Assembly: GCA_903924445.1 (NCBI GenBank) | Contig: CAIYBQ010000437.1 | Coordinates: 1 to 7,414 of the forward strand | Origin: an uncultured Armatimonadota bacterium | Lineage (GTDB): Bacteria > Armatimonadota > Armatimonadia > Armatimonadales > Armatimonadaceae | Reading direction: 5' to 3' | DNA length: 7,414 nt | In this document: positions 1 to 5,730 of the stretch, one piece after another | Position numbering within the stretch: position 1 is the first letter of the stretch | Layout: every line of letters begins with the position of its first letter | Translations under genes and position numbers: made by a program | The notes under the pieces: model-generated | What the model saw: the letters and a program-made list of their open reading frames with translations, nothing else | What the model was told of the DNA's origin: nothing | Databases searched by the model: none

Positions 1-202
1 CAGCACACATACAGAATTTGCCGTGCGGATCCGATTCCAGCACATCGGTTACCATATTTGTCTGGATGCTACTCTCGAGCACAAGGGAATCCTGTGCATT
101 TGCAGGCATCGCCGCCAGCGTAAACACCACTGCTAAAAGCAAGATGATGTTACGGCAGGCGAGGACAAAGCAGTTCACAAAGAACCCACTTGCACCTGTC
201 AT
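1..202 (-). CDS. Exported protein, N-terminal part only (runs off the left edge)
   Basis: Read on the minus strand from the ATG at 202, the frame is open to base 1 (67 codons). It begins MTGASGFFVNCFVLACRN and continues into a hydrophobic stretch (IILLLAVVFTLAAM) ending in PANAQ, a typical signal peptide with probable cleavage after ANA at about residue 36. The mature part starts QDSLVLESSIQTNMVTDVL and includes a CMC near the window edge. The long n-region leaves room for a shorter true start, but no later Met precedes the hydrophobic core. The protein should be secreted or periplasmic. Too little is visible to name a family. The reading on the opposite strand here is a shadow. Confidence rests on the well-formed signal peptide and the promoter-like sequence just upstream. 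Confidence 0.65.
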   Translation of the reverse strand, partial: MTGASGFFVNCFVLACRNIILLLAVVFTLAAMPANAQDSLVLESSIQTNMVTDVLESDPHGKFCMCA

Positions 203-232
203 GCCGAATGCTGACGTTTGTAACACGTGAGC

Positions 233-281
233 ATTATAAGCACAGTTATGCGTAATCTTTACCGTAACTTTACTAATTTAC
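233..281 (-). promoter_or_regulatory. Promoter with repeated GTAA/TTAC half-sites
   Basis: On the minus strand, 238-233 reads TATAAT, a perfect -10 match, 31 bases upstream of the ATG at 202. The -35 region (about 256-261) is a poor match (TAAAGA). Overlapping that -35 area are two small palindromes, GTAATCTTTAC (252-262) and GTAACTTTAC (264-273), plus one more TTAC half-site (278-281). Repeated half-sites over a weak -35 box are what one expects of an operator for an activator or repressor. That role is inferred from position only. Confidence 0.4.
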
Positions 282-334
282 ACACCAATTAAGTGTGCTT
301 TCTACCTTAACGAATAGGCTTACACCTGTACATT

Positions 335-362
335 TACCGGGGAGTCTGTGTACTCTCGGGTA
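335..362 (-). terminator. Hairpin downstream of the alkyltransferase-like gene
   Basis: Bases 335-345 (TACCGGGGAGT) and 352-362 (ACTCTCGGGTA) form an 11-bp stem with one mismatch and one G-T pair around a 6-base loop. It lies 25 bases beyond the stop codon of the minus-strand gene at 388-759. No T-tract follows on either strand, so it is at best a weak or factor-dependent terminator or an mRNA 3'-end stabiliser. The rest of the 203-387 gap shows no coding signal. Confidence 0.3.
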
Positions 363-387
363 CGTAAGCCGCAGAGTTTGATGCCAT

Positions 388-759
388 CTAGCGGACATCC
401 TGATGGAGCAATTCACTAAGAAATGCCTCATCTAAGTGCAGGCGTTTCGCAATCGTGCTGCCCGCGGTGACCACCCTCCAAAATGGAGGAACATCCCCCT
501 CGGAAACACCAGCCGCCAGCTGCGCACACGCCCCTTCCGTAATCGCACGCAGCGCTTTGTTCGTTGCAAATGTGCAGCAACCATCCGCTCCAAAGGGCTC
601 CGCTACCAATGCCCGGAATGCTTTCTCGGATGTCACAGCACCCAGAGATAACCGTGGCAAGGCAGCCTCGATATCGGCGAGCGTTGGAATCAGCATTCTC
701 TGCCCAGCCACAAGCCCGCATTTGGCACGGTCGAGGATGTGAATCGTCGCATCTTCCAT
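388..759 (-). CDS. Alkyltransferase-like (MGMT DNA-binding-domain) protein lacking the catalytic Cys
   Basis: This 123-residue protein resembles the short MGMT/ATL-type family, the DNA-binding domain of O6-methylguanine-DNA methyltransferase. Features that recall the family are the start MLIPTLADIEAALPRL (residues 22-37), the segment GADGCCTFATNKALRAI (57-73, where relatives carry a CP.(T/A)T motif), and PFWRVV (92-97) followed by an IAKRL tail. In true methyltransferases the equivalent of PFWR is PCHR, whose Cys accepts the alkyl group. Here Phe and Trp occupy those positions, so it should not transfer alkyl groups itself. Known ATL proteins bind alkylated bases and flag them for nucleotide excision repair; that role here is inferred. 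The start is the ATG at 759. A GGGAG lies 13 bases upstream, rather far. It is divergent from the 881 gene. The family call is from memory of the motifs. Confidence 0.6.
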   Translation of the reverse strand: MEDATIHILDRAKCGLVAGQRMLIPTLADIEAALPRLSLGAVTSEKAFRALVAEPFGADGCCTFATNKALRAITEGACAQLAAGVSEGDVPPFWRVVTAGSTIAKRLHLDEAFLSELLHQDVR

Positions 760-880
760 TTAATTTAGCAATCTCCCAAATATCGGAACTCTCAGTCAGT
801 GGGGCCACACGTTGTGAATGTACACGAATGTCAGCCGAAGTGCTGTTCAGCAGCTTTGTACCGATACTGTCCCGTGACGG

Positions 881-1732
881 ATGCCGTTAGAATGTCTTAT
901 GCAGAAGTTTGTACAAAGTAAGCGTGCATCCAGCAGTGATGTGTATTCCAGCGTAGCGAACATCGCTGTTGCGGAGCAGTCTGCAGAAAGTTTCGAAGGG
1001 GTGGAGCGGGCGGTTCCTAAGAGCGTGGCGGACACGGATAAGGCCCGCGTGTTGGCGCTCATCCTGATTCCGGCGCTCGGACTTTTACAGCTGGCGCTCC
1101 TCTATCCCCTTGGCCTGGTCGGGTATCTGCTCATCTTCATGGGACTCTTGGTTGGCATTGCGGGTGTGTTCACAGCGACACGCATCTACCGACGTGTGAT
1201 CCGTTTCGGCCTCCCCGTCGTCGCTCTGCTCTCGGTCATCAGCGGGTTTGCGACCGTTACAAACCCGAGTGAAGACTGGGTCAATGGCCCGCGCTGGCTG
1301 GCATCCCGTGGCGCAAAAATGTGGGAGCCTGAGCTAAAGAGTACGCGGGAGGCATCCGAGACCTTTGCCTGGTCACAGCGGATGTTTATCGAGAACTCCT
1401 CGCATCCGCGGATCAAGAGTACGGCCGGGTGGCTGGCTCCGGGTGCGGTGACCCGTGTGGCCAAGGCACCCCAAATGGTCCGTGTTGAGACGCGGGAGAA
1501 GGCCGAAAAGCTCTGGAAAGACAATGCCGATGCACATGCCCGTTATCACCAGCAGCGCGTTTCCGGCATCCAGCGTATGTATTCAGCCTTTGCGGATGCC
1601 CTTAATGCCGGTGTTTTTCAGACTAAGCCGGCTGTGGATTCAGCGATGCTATGGATGTTAATCATCGCGGCCACCGCGGTCGGAGACTTGCTCGCCGGGA
1701 GCATCCGGGCCATCCGCCGGGCGAAGGGGTAG
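881..1732 (+). CDS. Hypothetical membrane protein, about four helices
   Basis: I do not recognise the family of this 283-residue protein. It has a polar N-terminus (1-55), then three close hydrophobic segments: about 57-78 (LALILIPALGLLQLALLYPL), 79-98 and 110-126. A soluble stretch follows at about 127-250, rich in Trp and charged residues. A last hydrophobic segment (about 254-275) is followed by a basic tail (RAIRRAKG) that probably faces the cytoplasm. No enzymatic motif is visible. Upstream of the ATG at 881 an in-frame TGA at 875-877 limits the start to 881 or the Met at 899. Neither has a good Shine-Dalgarno. It stands alone, divergent from the alkyltransferase-like gene and convergent with the toxin-antitoxin operon. 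Confidence 0.72.
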   Translation: MPLECLMQKFVQSKRASSSDVYSSVANIAVAEQSAESFEGVERAVPKSVADTDKARVLALILIPALGLLQLALLYPLGLVGYLLIFMGLLVGIAGVFTATRIYRRVIRFGLPVVALLSVISGFATVTNPSEDWVNGPRWLASRGAKMWEPELKSTREASETFAWSQRMFIENSSHPRIKSTAGWLAPGAVTRVAKAPQMVRVETREKAEKLWKDNADAHARYHQQRVSGIQRMYSAFADALNAGVFQTKPAVDSAMLWMLIIAATAVGDLLAGSIRAIRRAKG

Positions 1733-1834
1733 TTAACACGGTTCCAGCTGATCTCACCAAGTAGAATGCGATGCATTGAATGAGTGACTGGTTGATTTTC
1801 GGTTTCGATTTGGCCATCCGGCACGAAAAACAGT

Positions 1835-2131
1835 TTATGCCAGCACGGGTAGTTTTGCGTTCATCACTTGGATGAGCTCACGCAGGGATGCCCCAGTGGA
1901 AAAGTAATCGTGCAGGAGTGCATCAAATGTTGGCTCTCCGTGTGCAGGTTCTGGAGAATGATGCGTTGCTTCAGAGACATTCGAAATGGACTTGCGCTCA
2001 CGGATGGCTGCATCGAGCAACAGGCGAAGCTCAATCAGCTCACAGTCTGCGGTCGACAGCTGCAGGAAGTCCGCAGGCGTTCCAACACGAAAGCCAGCGT
2101 CTTCCAGACGTTGTTTCTTAGCTGCGTTCAT
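1835..2131 (-). CDS. Antitoxin of a HigB/Gp49-type TA pair, atypical C-terminal half
   Basis: The 98-residue product begins MNAAKKQRLEDAGFRVGTPA and continues DFLQLSTADCELIELRLLLD, a close fit to the N-terminus of the XRE-type antitoxins that accompany Gp49-like toxins. In those relatives the helix-turn-helix follows directly after the 'R.RR/RERK' position, usually with LTQ.ELA and SQSRV.K motifs. Here residues 47-70 read as a His/Pro-rich stretch (ISNVSEATHHSPEPAHGEPT) with no such motif. The final part (FDALLHDYFSTGASLREL) again resembles the family's last helices. The DNA-binding part therefore looks diverged, shortened or lost; the other two frames do not restore it. The start is the ATG at 2131, with a GGAGG (2142-2138) six bases upstream inside the end of the toxin gene. 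One base separates the two genes, so they are one operon. Confidence 0.75.
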   Translation of the reverse strand: MNAAKKQRLEDAGFRVGTPADFLQLSTADCELIELRLLLDAAIRERKSISNVSEATHHSPEPAHGEPTFDALLHDYFSTGASLRELIQVMNAKLPVLA

Positions 2132-2132
2132 T

Positions 2133-2462
2133 TCAGTCCTCCCTGTCGTAGGCAACCAACCGACGTTTACAAGCCAAGATGATTGCGTTTGGCGTTTGAT
2201 TAGTCTTCTTTTCAAAGACGTCCAGAATGATGATTGCATCATTATCGATTCGATAAACGAGACGCCAGTCCTTGAACCTATCGCGAACTCTGAGCTCATG
2301 GCATCGCGAACCAATACTCTGCATTTGGCGCGAAAACGGCATGGAGAGAAGGTCTCCTCGTTGTAAGCACCGGAGCAAATATCCCAACTCCAATCTACCA
2401 GATTTGGACATTGGTGGAGACTTAACTTCCCCATGCAGCCAGACAAGAACCTTTTCTTCCAC
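2133..2462 (-). CDS. HigB/RelE-like toxin, phage Gp49-like family
   Basis: The 109-residue protein matches the Gp49-like (DUF891) HigB family along its length: WLHGEVKSPPMSK (8-20), LGYLLRCLQRGDLLSMPFSR (26-45), the block SIGSRCHELRVRD (49-61), WRLVYRID (66-73), VFEKKT (82-87) and the C-terminal ACKRRLVAYD (97-106). Family members are ribosome-dependent mRNA interferases held inactive by the partner antitoxin; that activity is inferred from family. The basic and aromatic residues usually needed (R54-type loop, K85/K86, C-terminal KRR) are all present, so the toxin looks intact. The start is the GTG at 2462. An in-frame TGA seven codons upstream excludes longer starts, and no good Shine-Dalgarno is visible. 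Toxin-first order with the antitoxin behind is usual for HigBA. Confidence 0.85.
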   Translation of the reverse strand: MEEKVLVWLHGEVKSPPMSKSGRLELGYLLRCLQRGDLLSMPFSRQMQSIGSRCHELRVRDRFKDWRLVYRIDNDAIIILDVFEKKTNQTPNAIILACKRRLVAYDRED

Positions 2463-2550
2463 ACTTGGACTGTAGGGTCAATGTGGCCGCAACCACCATA
2501 CTCAATTCTGACATTTCTAGAAGATCTAATGTGTTAGATTTGCTCCACCC
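2463..2550 (-). promoter_or_regulatory. Leader of the TA operon with inverted repeat
   Basis: This 88-bp gap between the cupin gene's stop and the toxin's start must hold the TA promoter unless the operon is read through from the cupin gene. It contains a perfect inverted repeat ATCTAA-TGTG-TTAGAT (2524-2539), about 62 bases from the toxin start. This could be the autoregulatory operator. No run of Ts follows it on the minus strand, so it does not look like a terminator of the cupin gene. I see no convincing -35/-10 pair. Confidence 0.3.
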
Positions 2551-3483
2551 CTAATGCTCATTATCCTGATGAAATCGAATGTCCAGCGTGCGCATATAGG
2601 TATGGATACCCGCATCCTGGATGGGCATTAAGTACGCATTTTCGCCGCTCTCATTGTGATGCGAATGCCAGTAGCCCGGCGGCGTGGTGAATGCCCCTCC
2701 GGAGTACCAAGGCACTTTGATCGGATCAATCATCCGGCCGGCATCATCCACATGCTCCGCAACCAGCGTGTAACAGCCCGGTTTGGCATCGATGATGTAA
2801 TCGAGCGCCACACTCTGATGCCGATGCGGAAGCTGGTTCGCACCCACCGGGAGGATACCAATCATCGCCCAGAGGACGTGCGTAATCGTCATCGTCTGCG
2901 GGAAATGCGTATTCGTCAGGAGCACGCTGATGCGGGAGCGCTTGCCGGATTCCGGGTCGTTCAGCGCATCGTGGACGGCCGCAAGGGTGACATCCCAGGG
3001 GTAAAGCGTAGGCCGGAACTTCGGCTCGGTTGCCGTGACACCCAGATAACGGAGCAATGGCTCATCGTGCACCCAGTACAAAATCGTGTCGCTGGTCGCA
3101 GAAATGGTGACATCGGCTGTCGCCGGAATGGTGACGAGATCACCCAATTGGTACGGAATGGATGCATCGCTTTCCGGAATCGTGATGATGCCTGTTCCGC
3201 AGCGGGTAAAGATCAGCTGGGATGTGGCATTAACGCGCATGGTCAGCGTGTCGCCAGCGGTGACATGGATAAAGCTTGCGAGGAGTCCCGGGCTGCTCGC
3301 GGGACTGTCACACTTGAGCAAATCTGAAAGGTCGAGTGGCGTGATGCCCGTTGGCCATCCTTCGTAGTTGTCAGGCGGAAACTCAAAGATTGGCATCGGG
3401 GGTGTAGTGCCGTTTGCGAGCGGGTTTGCAGCCTTTGAGTATTCGATGGCACCGCCATCCCGTGTGTAGTTCTCAAGTTCCAT
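2551..3483 (-). CDS. Bicupin protein, gentisate 1,2-dioxygenase-like
   Basis: The 310-residue protein consists of two cupin barrels. The first (about 68-150) has the cupin strand pattern (GDTLTMRV, QLGDLVTIPA) and ends in DEPLLRYLGV, a sequence seen at this position in gentisate dioxygenase relatives, but lacks the HxH...H ligands. The second (about 200-303) holds PHRHQSVALDYII (219-231) and PPGYWHSHHNESG (268-280), supplying H220, H222 and H273/H275 as likely metal ligands, and ends RTLDIRF. Classical gentisate dioxygenases open the gentisate ring with Fe(II); substrate here cannot be read from sequence. Length is slightly short of the family's usual 340-370 residues. No other aromatic-degradation gene is nearby. 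The ATG at 3483 has no Shine-Dalgarno. The long plus-strand frames across this gene are shadows. Confidence 0.75.
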   Translation of the reverse strand: MELENYTRDGGAIEYSKAANPLANGTTPPMPIFEFPPDNYEGWPTGITPLDLSDLLKCDSPASSPGLLASFIHVTAGDTLTMRVNATSQLIFTRCGTGIITIPESDASIPYQLGDLVTIPATADVTISATSDTILYWVHDEPLLRYLGVTATEPKFRPTLYPWDVTLAAVHDALNDPESGKRSRISVLLTNTHFPQTMTITHVLWAMIGILPVGANQLPHRHQSVALDYIIDAKPGCYTLVAEHVDDAGRMIDPIKVPWYSGGAFTTPPGYWHSHHNESGENAYLMPIQDAGIHTYMRTLDIRFHQDNEH

Positions 3484-3579
3484 GGTGGTTCGATTCTACC
3501 GAGTGGATGCCTATGCGGCCGAATAGTCTCGCCTGCGTCAACGCATCTCAGCCATGCGATTTCATGGTATGTTTCCGCT

Positions 3580-4263
3580 ATGACACACATCATGCAGCGA
3601 TTTTCGGCGGTGGTTGCGGCGTTTGTGGTTTGTTCGGTGGCATTCGCGGATGTCATCACGGGCAAAGTCGTCAGCGTCGCGGATGGCGATACGGTCACGG
3701 TTCTCACCCCTGCGAAGAAGCAGGTCAAGGTTCGTTTGGATGGTGTGGATGCTCCTGAGAAGGTCCAGGCCTTTGGCGATAAGTCCAAGCAGTTTACGAG
3801 TCAGATGGTTTTTGGCAAGCAGGTTTCTGTGGATGTCAAAGAGACGGATCGTTATGGGCGCAGTGTGGGTGTGGTGAGTGTCGATGGCAAAAACCTCAAT
3901 GTCGCGCTCGTTTCGAATGGGTTTGCGTGGTGGTACCGCGAGTATGCCAAGGATAACGAAGTCCTGATGAATGCGGAAAGCCGTGCGCGGCGCGAGCGCG
4001 TCGGCCTTTGGGCGGATGCGAATCCGGTGGCGCCGTGGGACTTCCGCCGGGGTGGTACGAGCTCGGATTCAGGGGTTGAGAAACCATCCTTGGGTTCGGT
4101 GGGCTCAGGGGTTAAGTCTGCATCCGATCCGGTTTTTATTACGAAGACGGGTAAGAAGTACCACTTGGATGGCTGTAGCGGCGTTTCGCGTACCAAGATC
4201 CCGAGCACCCGCGGCGCAGCGGAGCGGATGGGTTTGCAGGCTTGTTCGTTCTGTAAGCCATAA
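3580..4263 (+). CDS. Secreted thermonuclease (SNase family) with C-terminal Cys/His tail
   Basis: The 227-residue protein starts with a signal peptide (FSAVVAAFVVCSVAFA, cleavage about residue 23). The SNase fold follows: DGD (35-37), R52, D57 and E60 (in VRLDGVDAPE) and R94 (in DRYGR). These correspond in spacing to Asp21, Arg35, Asp40, Glu43 and Arg87 of staphylococcal nuclease, so Ca-dependent phosphodiester cleavage is expected. EALV-type helix residues (LNVALVSNGFAWWYR) and the closing GLWAD segment are present. A Ser/Gly linker (158-183) leads to a short tail VFITKTGKKYHLDGC...CSFCKP with H195, C199, C222 and C225, spaced like a small zinc-binding module common at the end of such nucleases. 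An alternative start is the Met at 3592; neither has a clear Shine-Dalgarno. It diverges from the cupin gene with 96 bp between. Confidence 0.9.
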   Translation: MTHIMQRFSAVVAAFVVCSVAFADVITGKVVSVADGDTVTVLTPAKKQVKVRLDGVDAPEKVQAFGDKSKQFTSQMVFGKQVSVDVKETDRYGRSVGVVSVDGKNLNVALVSNGFAWWYREYAKDNEVLMNAESRARRERVGLWADANPVAPWDFRRGGTSSDSGVEKPSLGSVGSGVKSASDPVFITKTGKKYHLDGCSGVSRTKIPSTRGAAERMGLQACSFCKP

Positions 4264-4327
4264 CTAGAAATTCTGTGTCGGGGTGGCGGCGTTGTTACAA
4301 CTACTGCCTGCGTGGCGGATGCAAAAT

Positions 4328-4438
4328 CTCCGCGTAGGGGAGGGCTGCCACGCCCTCCCGTGCTTTCGGTGCGGTTTTGCTGCTTATTGATGTTATATGC
4401 TGCGCGTGCCGGGTGGATGCATCGCATTTGTACCGATT
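4328..4438. repeat. Intergenic repeat R, copy 1 (GC hairpin plus GGATGCATCGC module)
   Basis: CTCCGCGTAGGGG leads into a perfect 8-bp hairpin: GGGAGGGC (4338-4345), 6-base loop, GCCCTCCC (4352-4359). After it come a TTTCGG.GCGGTTTTGC stretch, TTGATGT, and the module GTGCCGGGTGGATGCATCGC (4407-4426). The same order recurs at 4771-4885. The hairpin lies 74 bases after the nuclease stop codon. It could influence 3'-end formation, but it has no T-tract directly after it, and the repeated structure argues for a dispersed intergenic element. Confidence 0.7.
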
Positions 4439-4726
4439 GATTCACGCTTGCACGGTGGATGCATCGCGTGCGTGCCGAGGTCGCCGGATGTAACGCGAAA
4501 TCCCGTTGACCTTTCGGTTTGGCTGGGCTTGGCGGTAACGTCTGGTGGCCAAGTGGGTCGACCATCCCCGATGGCGAGTGTAATCATTTCGGATTGCGGC
4601 GGCGGATATTGCCATCGAGGATGGTGCCCGCCCTGCCAGCCGCCGAATGGGTGCTGGCTTGCAGTATCCGATAGCTGACCAGTCCGGCTAGCGGCCCACC
4701 CACTCCACATTCCACCGCGCATCGCG
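4439..4726. repeat. 288-bp duplicated element, copy A
   Basis: This stretch aligns without gaps to 6661-6948 (constant offset 2222). I count 12 mismatches in 288 bases, about 96% identity. It starts with a GGATGCATCGC module (4454-4464) and contains a large imperfect palindrome centred near 4593: 4561-4574 (ACCATCCCCGATGG) pairs with 4612-4625 with one mismatch, and outer pairings extend toward 4531 and 4644. Frames are open on both strands, but most of the 12 substitutions change amino acids in each, so I treat it as non-coding. It may be a MITE-like element or a structured RNA region. Confidence 0.8.
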
Positions 4727-4745
4727 TTGTTAGGTGTAAATGTTC

Positions 4746-4770
4746 GATTGTGGATGGACGGATCACAATC
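4746..4770. repeat. Hairpin preceding repeat R copy 2
   Basis: GATTGTG (4746-4752) and CACAATC (4764-4770) are perfect complements, with an inner AT/AT pair beyond a one-base bulge. The matching position of copy B (6949-6991) lacks this hairpin. It sits directly against the GC hairpin of repeat R copy 2, giving two hairpins in 57 bases. Confidence 0.5.
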
Positions 4771-4885
4771 CTCCGCGTAGGGGCGGACCGCCGTGTCCGC
4801 CCGCGCGTTTCGATACGGTTTTGCCTTTTGTTGATGTCAATAATGCGCTTGCCGGGCGGATGCATCGCGTGTGTGCCGATCTCGC
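4771..4885. repeat. Intergenic repeat R, copy 2
   Basis: The order is the same as at 4328-4438: CTCCGCGTAGGGG, an 8-bp hairpin GGGCGGAC (4781-4788) / GTCCGCCC (4795-4802), the GCGTTTCGATACGGTTTTGC stretch, TTGATGT, and CTTGCCGGGCGGATGCATCG (4849-4868). Compared with copy 1, two stem pairs changed on both sides (A-T to C-G and G-C to A-T), preserving the hairpin. The remaining 4886-5030 shows no gene, repeat partner or clear signal that I can support. Confidence 0.7.
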
Positions 4886-5044
4886 CGGTATCAACTGACA
4901 CCAAAACTTCCGCGTGGATACACTTTCGTCTCCCGGCCCTTGCGCTCAACATTCCAGTGCGCCGCGTGCTGCCAGATTTGTCAAAGACTGCCGATGGCCG
5001 CTGAAAGATGTAAATAATGGAACAACGTCTCGTTGGGGCGGACC
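4776..5044. repeat. Direct repeats flanking a 255-bp segment absent from copy B
   Basis: CGTAGGGGCGGACC (4776-4789) and CGTTGGGGCGGACC (5031-5044) are 14-base direct repeats with one mismatch, 255 bases apart. In copy B only one such junction exists (6997-7010): its left flank matches that of the first repeat and its right flank that of the second. The change in alignment offset (2222 to 1966, 256 bases) equals this spacing plus one single-base indel. Confidence 0.75.
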
Positions 5045-5309
5045 TTTGTGCCTGCCCTTTGCGTTGCGCGGTCACTTTCGGAAGATGGTCATTCCGTCAC
5101 CATCAGCGGGCGTCGCCGAACGCCCCGACATGGAGATTTCCATTGTCAAACTGGCTCTCCTTGCATACCTTTTTATCCGTAATTGGAAATTCACTACCAT
5201 CGGAATAACGAGTGGCAGGTGTTGAAGCTCAATGTCTCAAACCAAAAATAATAGTTTCATTAACTAGTTACACATTCATACCCAATGCGTGGTTACAATT
5301 GCATGGTGA
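5031..5309. repeat. Duplicated leader of the cassette, copy A
   Basis: This aligns gap-free to 6997-7275 (offset 1966) with 17 mismatches by my count, about 94% identity. It runs up to the start region of the first cassette gene, so it should hold that gene's promoter and 5' leader. The left end is a degenerate version of the GC hairpin. An open plus-strand frame crosses both copies, but most differences within it change amino acids and the upstream parts are unrelated, so I do not call it a gene. The right end becomes AT-rich. Confidence 0.75.
5294..5299 (+). promoter_or_regulatory. Candidate -10 (TACAAT) of the cassette
   Basis: TACAAT lies 27 bases before the ATG at 5327 and is kept in copy B at 7260-7265. 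No good -35 stands at 16-18 bases; TTACAC (5268-5273) is 20 bases away. An alternative is TTGAAG at 5222-5227 followed by the AT-rich AATAATA run. Assignment is tentative. Confidence 0.3.
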
Positions 5310-5326
5310 ACATGGTAAGAACCAAT

Positions 5327-5728
5327 ATGAACAAGTTCCCCACCCCTAGTTGGCTAAGGATTCTGTCCTCTAGCTGGCTGACCAACAGCATCGCCGTCAT
5401 TGCAACCATTTATGCTTGCTTATCATTGTCCTTACCTACACAAGCTACAACTGTTCTTGGACCACCTTGCGGTACCGCAAGCCAATGTGCGGCAACATCG
5501 AGTAGCTGCCCAGCCGGTGAAGGTTGGATTTTTTTGGTAACCAAAACAGTACGGTGCTGTCTACCGTTGCCGTTCAGTACCCAGTATTACTCCGTGGTCG
5601 ATATTAAGATTCGTGTTTTCAACAAGCTTGACCCTGGTAATGACTTGCGTTGTTACCAGTTTGATTCTGCTACATTTACCGGTGTGAGTTGTAATCCAAA
5701 CACTCCATGCGTTTCTGAAGGAGAATAA
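5327..5728 (+). CDS. Small secreted cysteine-rich protein, cassette gene 1
   Basis: The 133-residue product has no family I recognise. Residues 1-40 form a signal peptide with a long polar front (MNKFPTPSWLRILSSSWLTN), a hydrophobic core (IAVIATIYACLSLSL) and a PTQA site. The mature part of about 93 residues has eight Cys: one in PPC, one each in SQC and SSSC, the pair RCC, then LRC, VSC and TPC. The even number suggests four disulfides in an exported protein. In-frame ATGs lie upstream at 5285, 5303 and 5312. I prefer 5327 because the matching ATG in copy B (7293) follows an AGAAGG Shine-Dalgarno-like sequence and identity resumes there; 5303 is also conserved. It ends two bases before the next gene and carries that gene's AAGGAG. 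Base use looks more AT-rich than the left half of the window. Confidence 0.68.
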   Translation: MNKFPTPSWLRILSSSWLTNSIAVIATIYACLSLSLPTQATTVLGPPCGTASQCAATSSSCPAGEGWIFLVTKTVRCCLPLPFSTQYYSVVDIKIRVFNKLDPGNDLRCYQFDSATFTGVSCNPNTPCVSEGE

Positions 5729-5730
5729 CC

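Noticed and set aside
2133..2464. N-terminal extension of the antitoxin frame through the toxin gene to 2464
   Set aside because: The extension overlaps the clear toxin gene in another frame. The strong GGAGG just before the ATG at 2131 and the family-typical MNAAKK start fix the antitoxin start there.
2656..3327. 223-codon plus-strand frame opposite the cupin gene
   Set aside because: The minus strand encodes a clear bicupin protein with conserved metal motifs; the plus frame is a shadow without recognisable features.
3484..3500. A tRNA-like T-arm (GGTGG TTCGATT CTACC) just upstream of the cupin gene on the plus strand
   Set aside because: No matching acceptor stem, D-arm or anticodon arm lies upstream, where the sequence is cupin coding, and there is no CCA. 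It is probably chance or at most a remnant.
4393..4722. Open minus-strand frame in the 288-bp element, with a similar one at 6552-6944
   Set aside because: About ten of the twelve base differences between copies change an amino acid, and the upstream halves are unrelated. This is not the pattern of a conserved protein.
4402..4885. CRISPR-like array formed by the GGATGCATCGC modules
   Set aside because: Spacing is irregular (about 42, 400 and over 1700 bases), copies are imperfect, and no cas gene is present.
4914..5225. Open plus-strand frame in the leader, with a similar one at 6967-7191
   Set aside because: The shared part has mostly amino-acid-changing differences, the two starts lie in unrelated sequence, and there is no ribosome binding site. 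It is best read as leader DNA that happens to be open.
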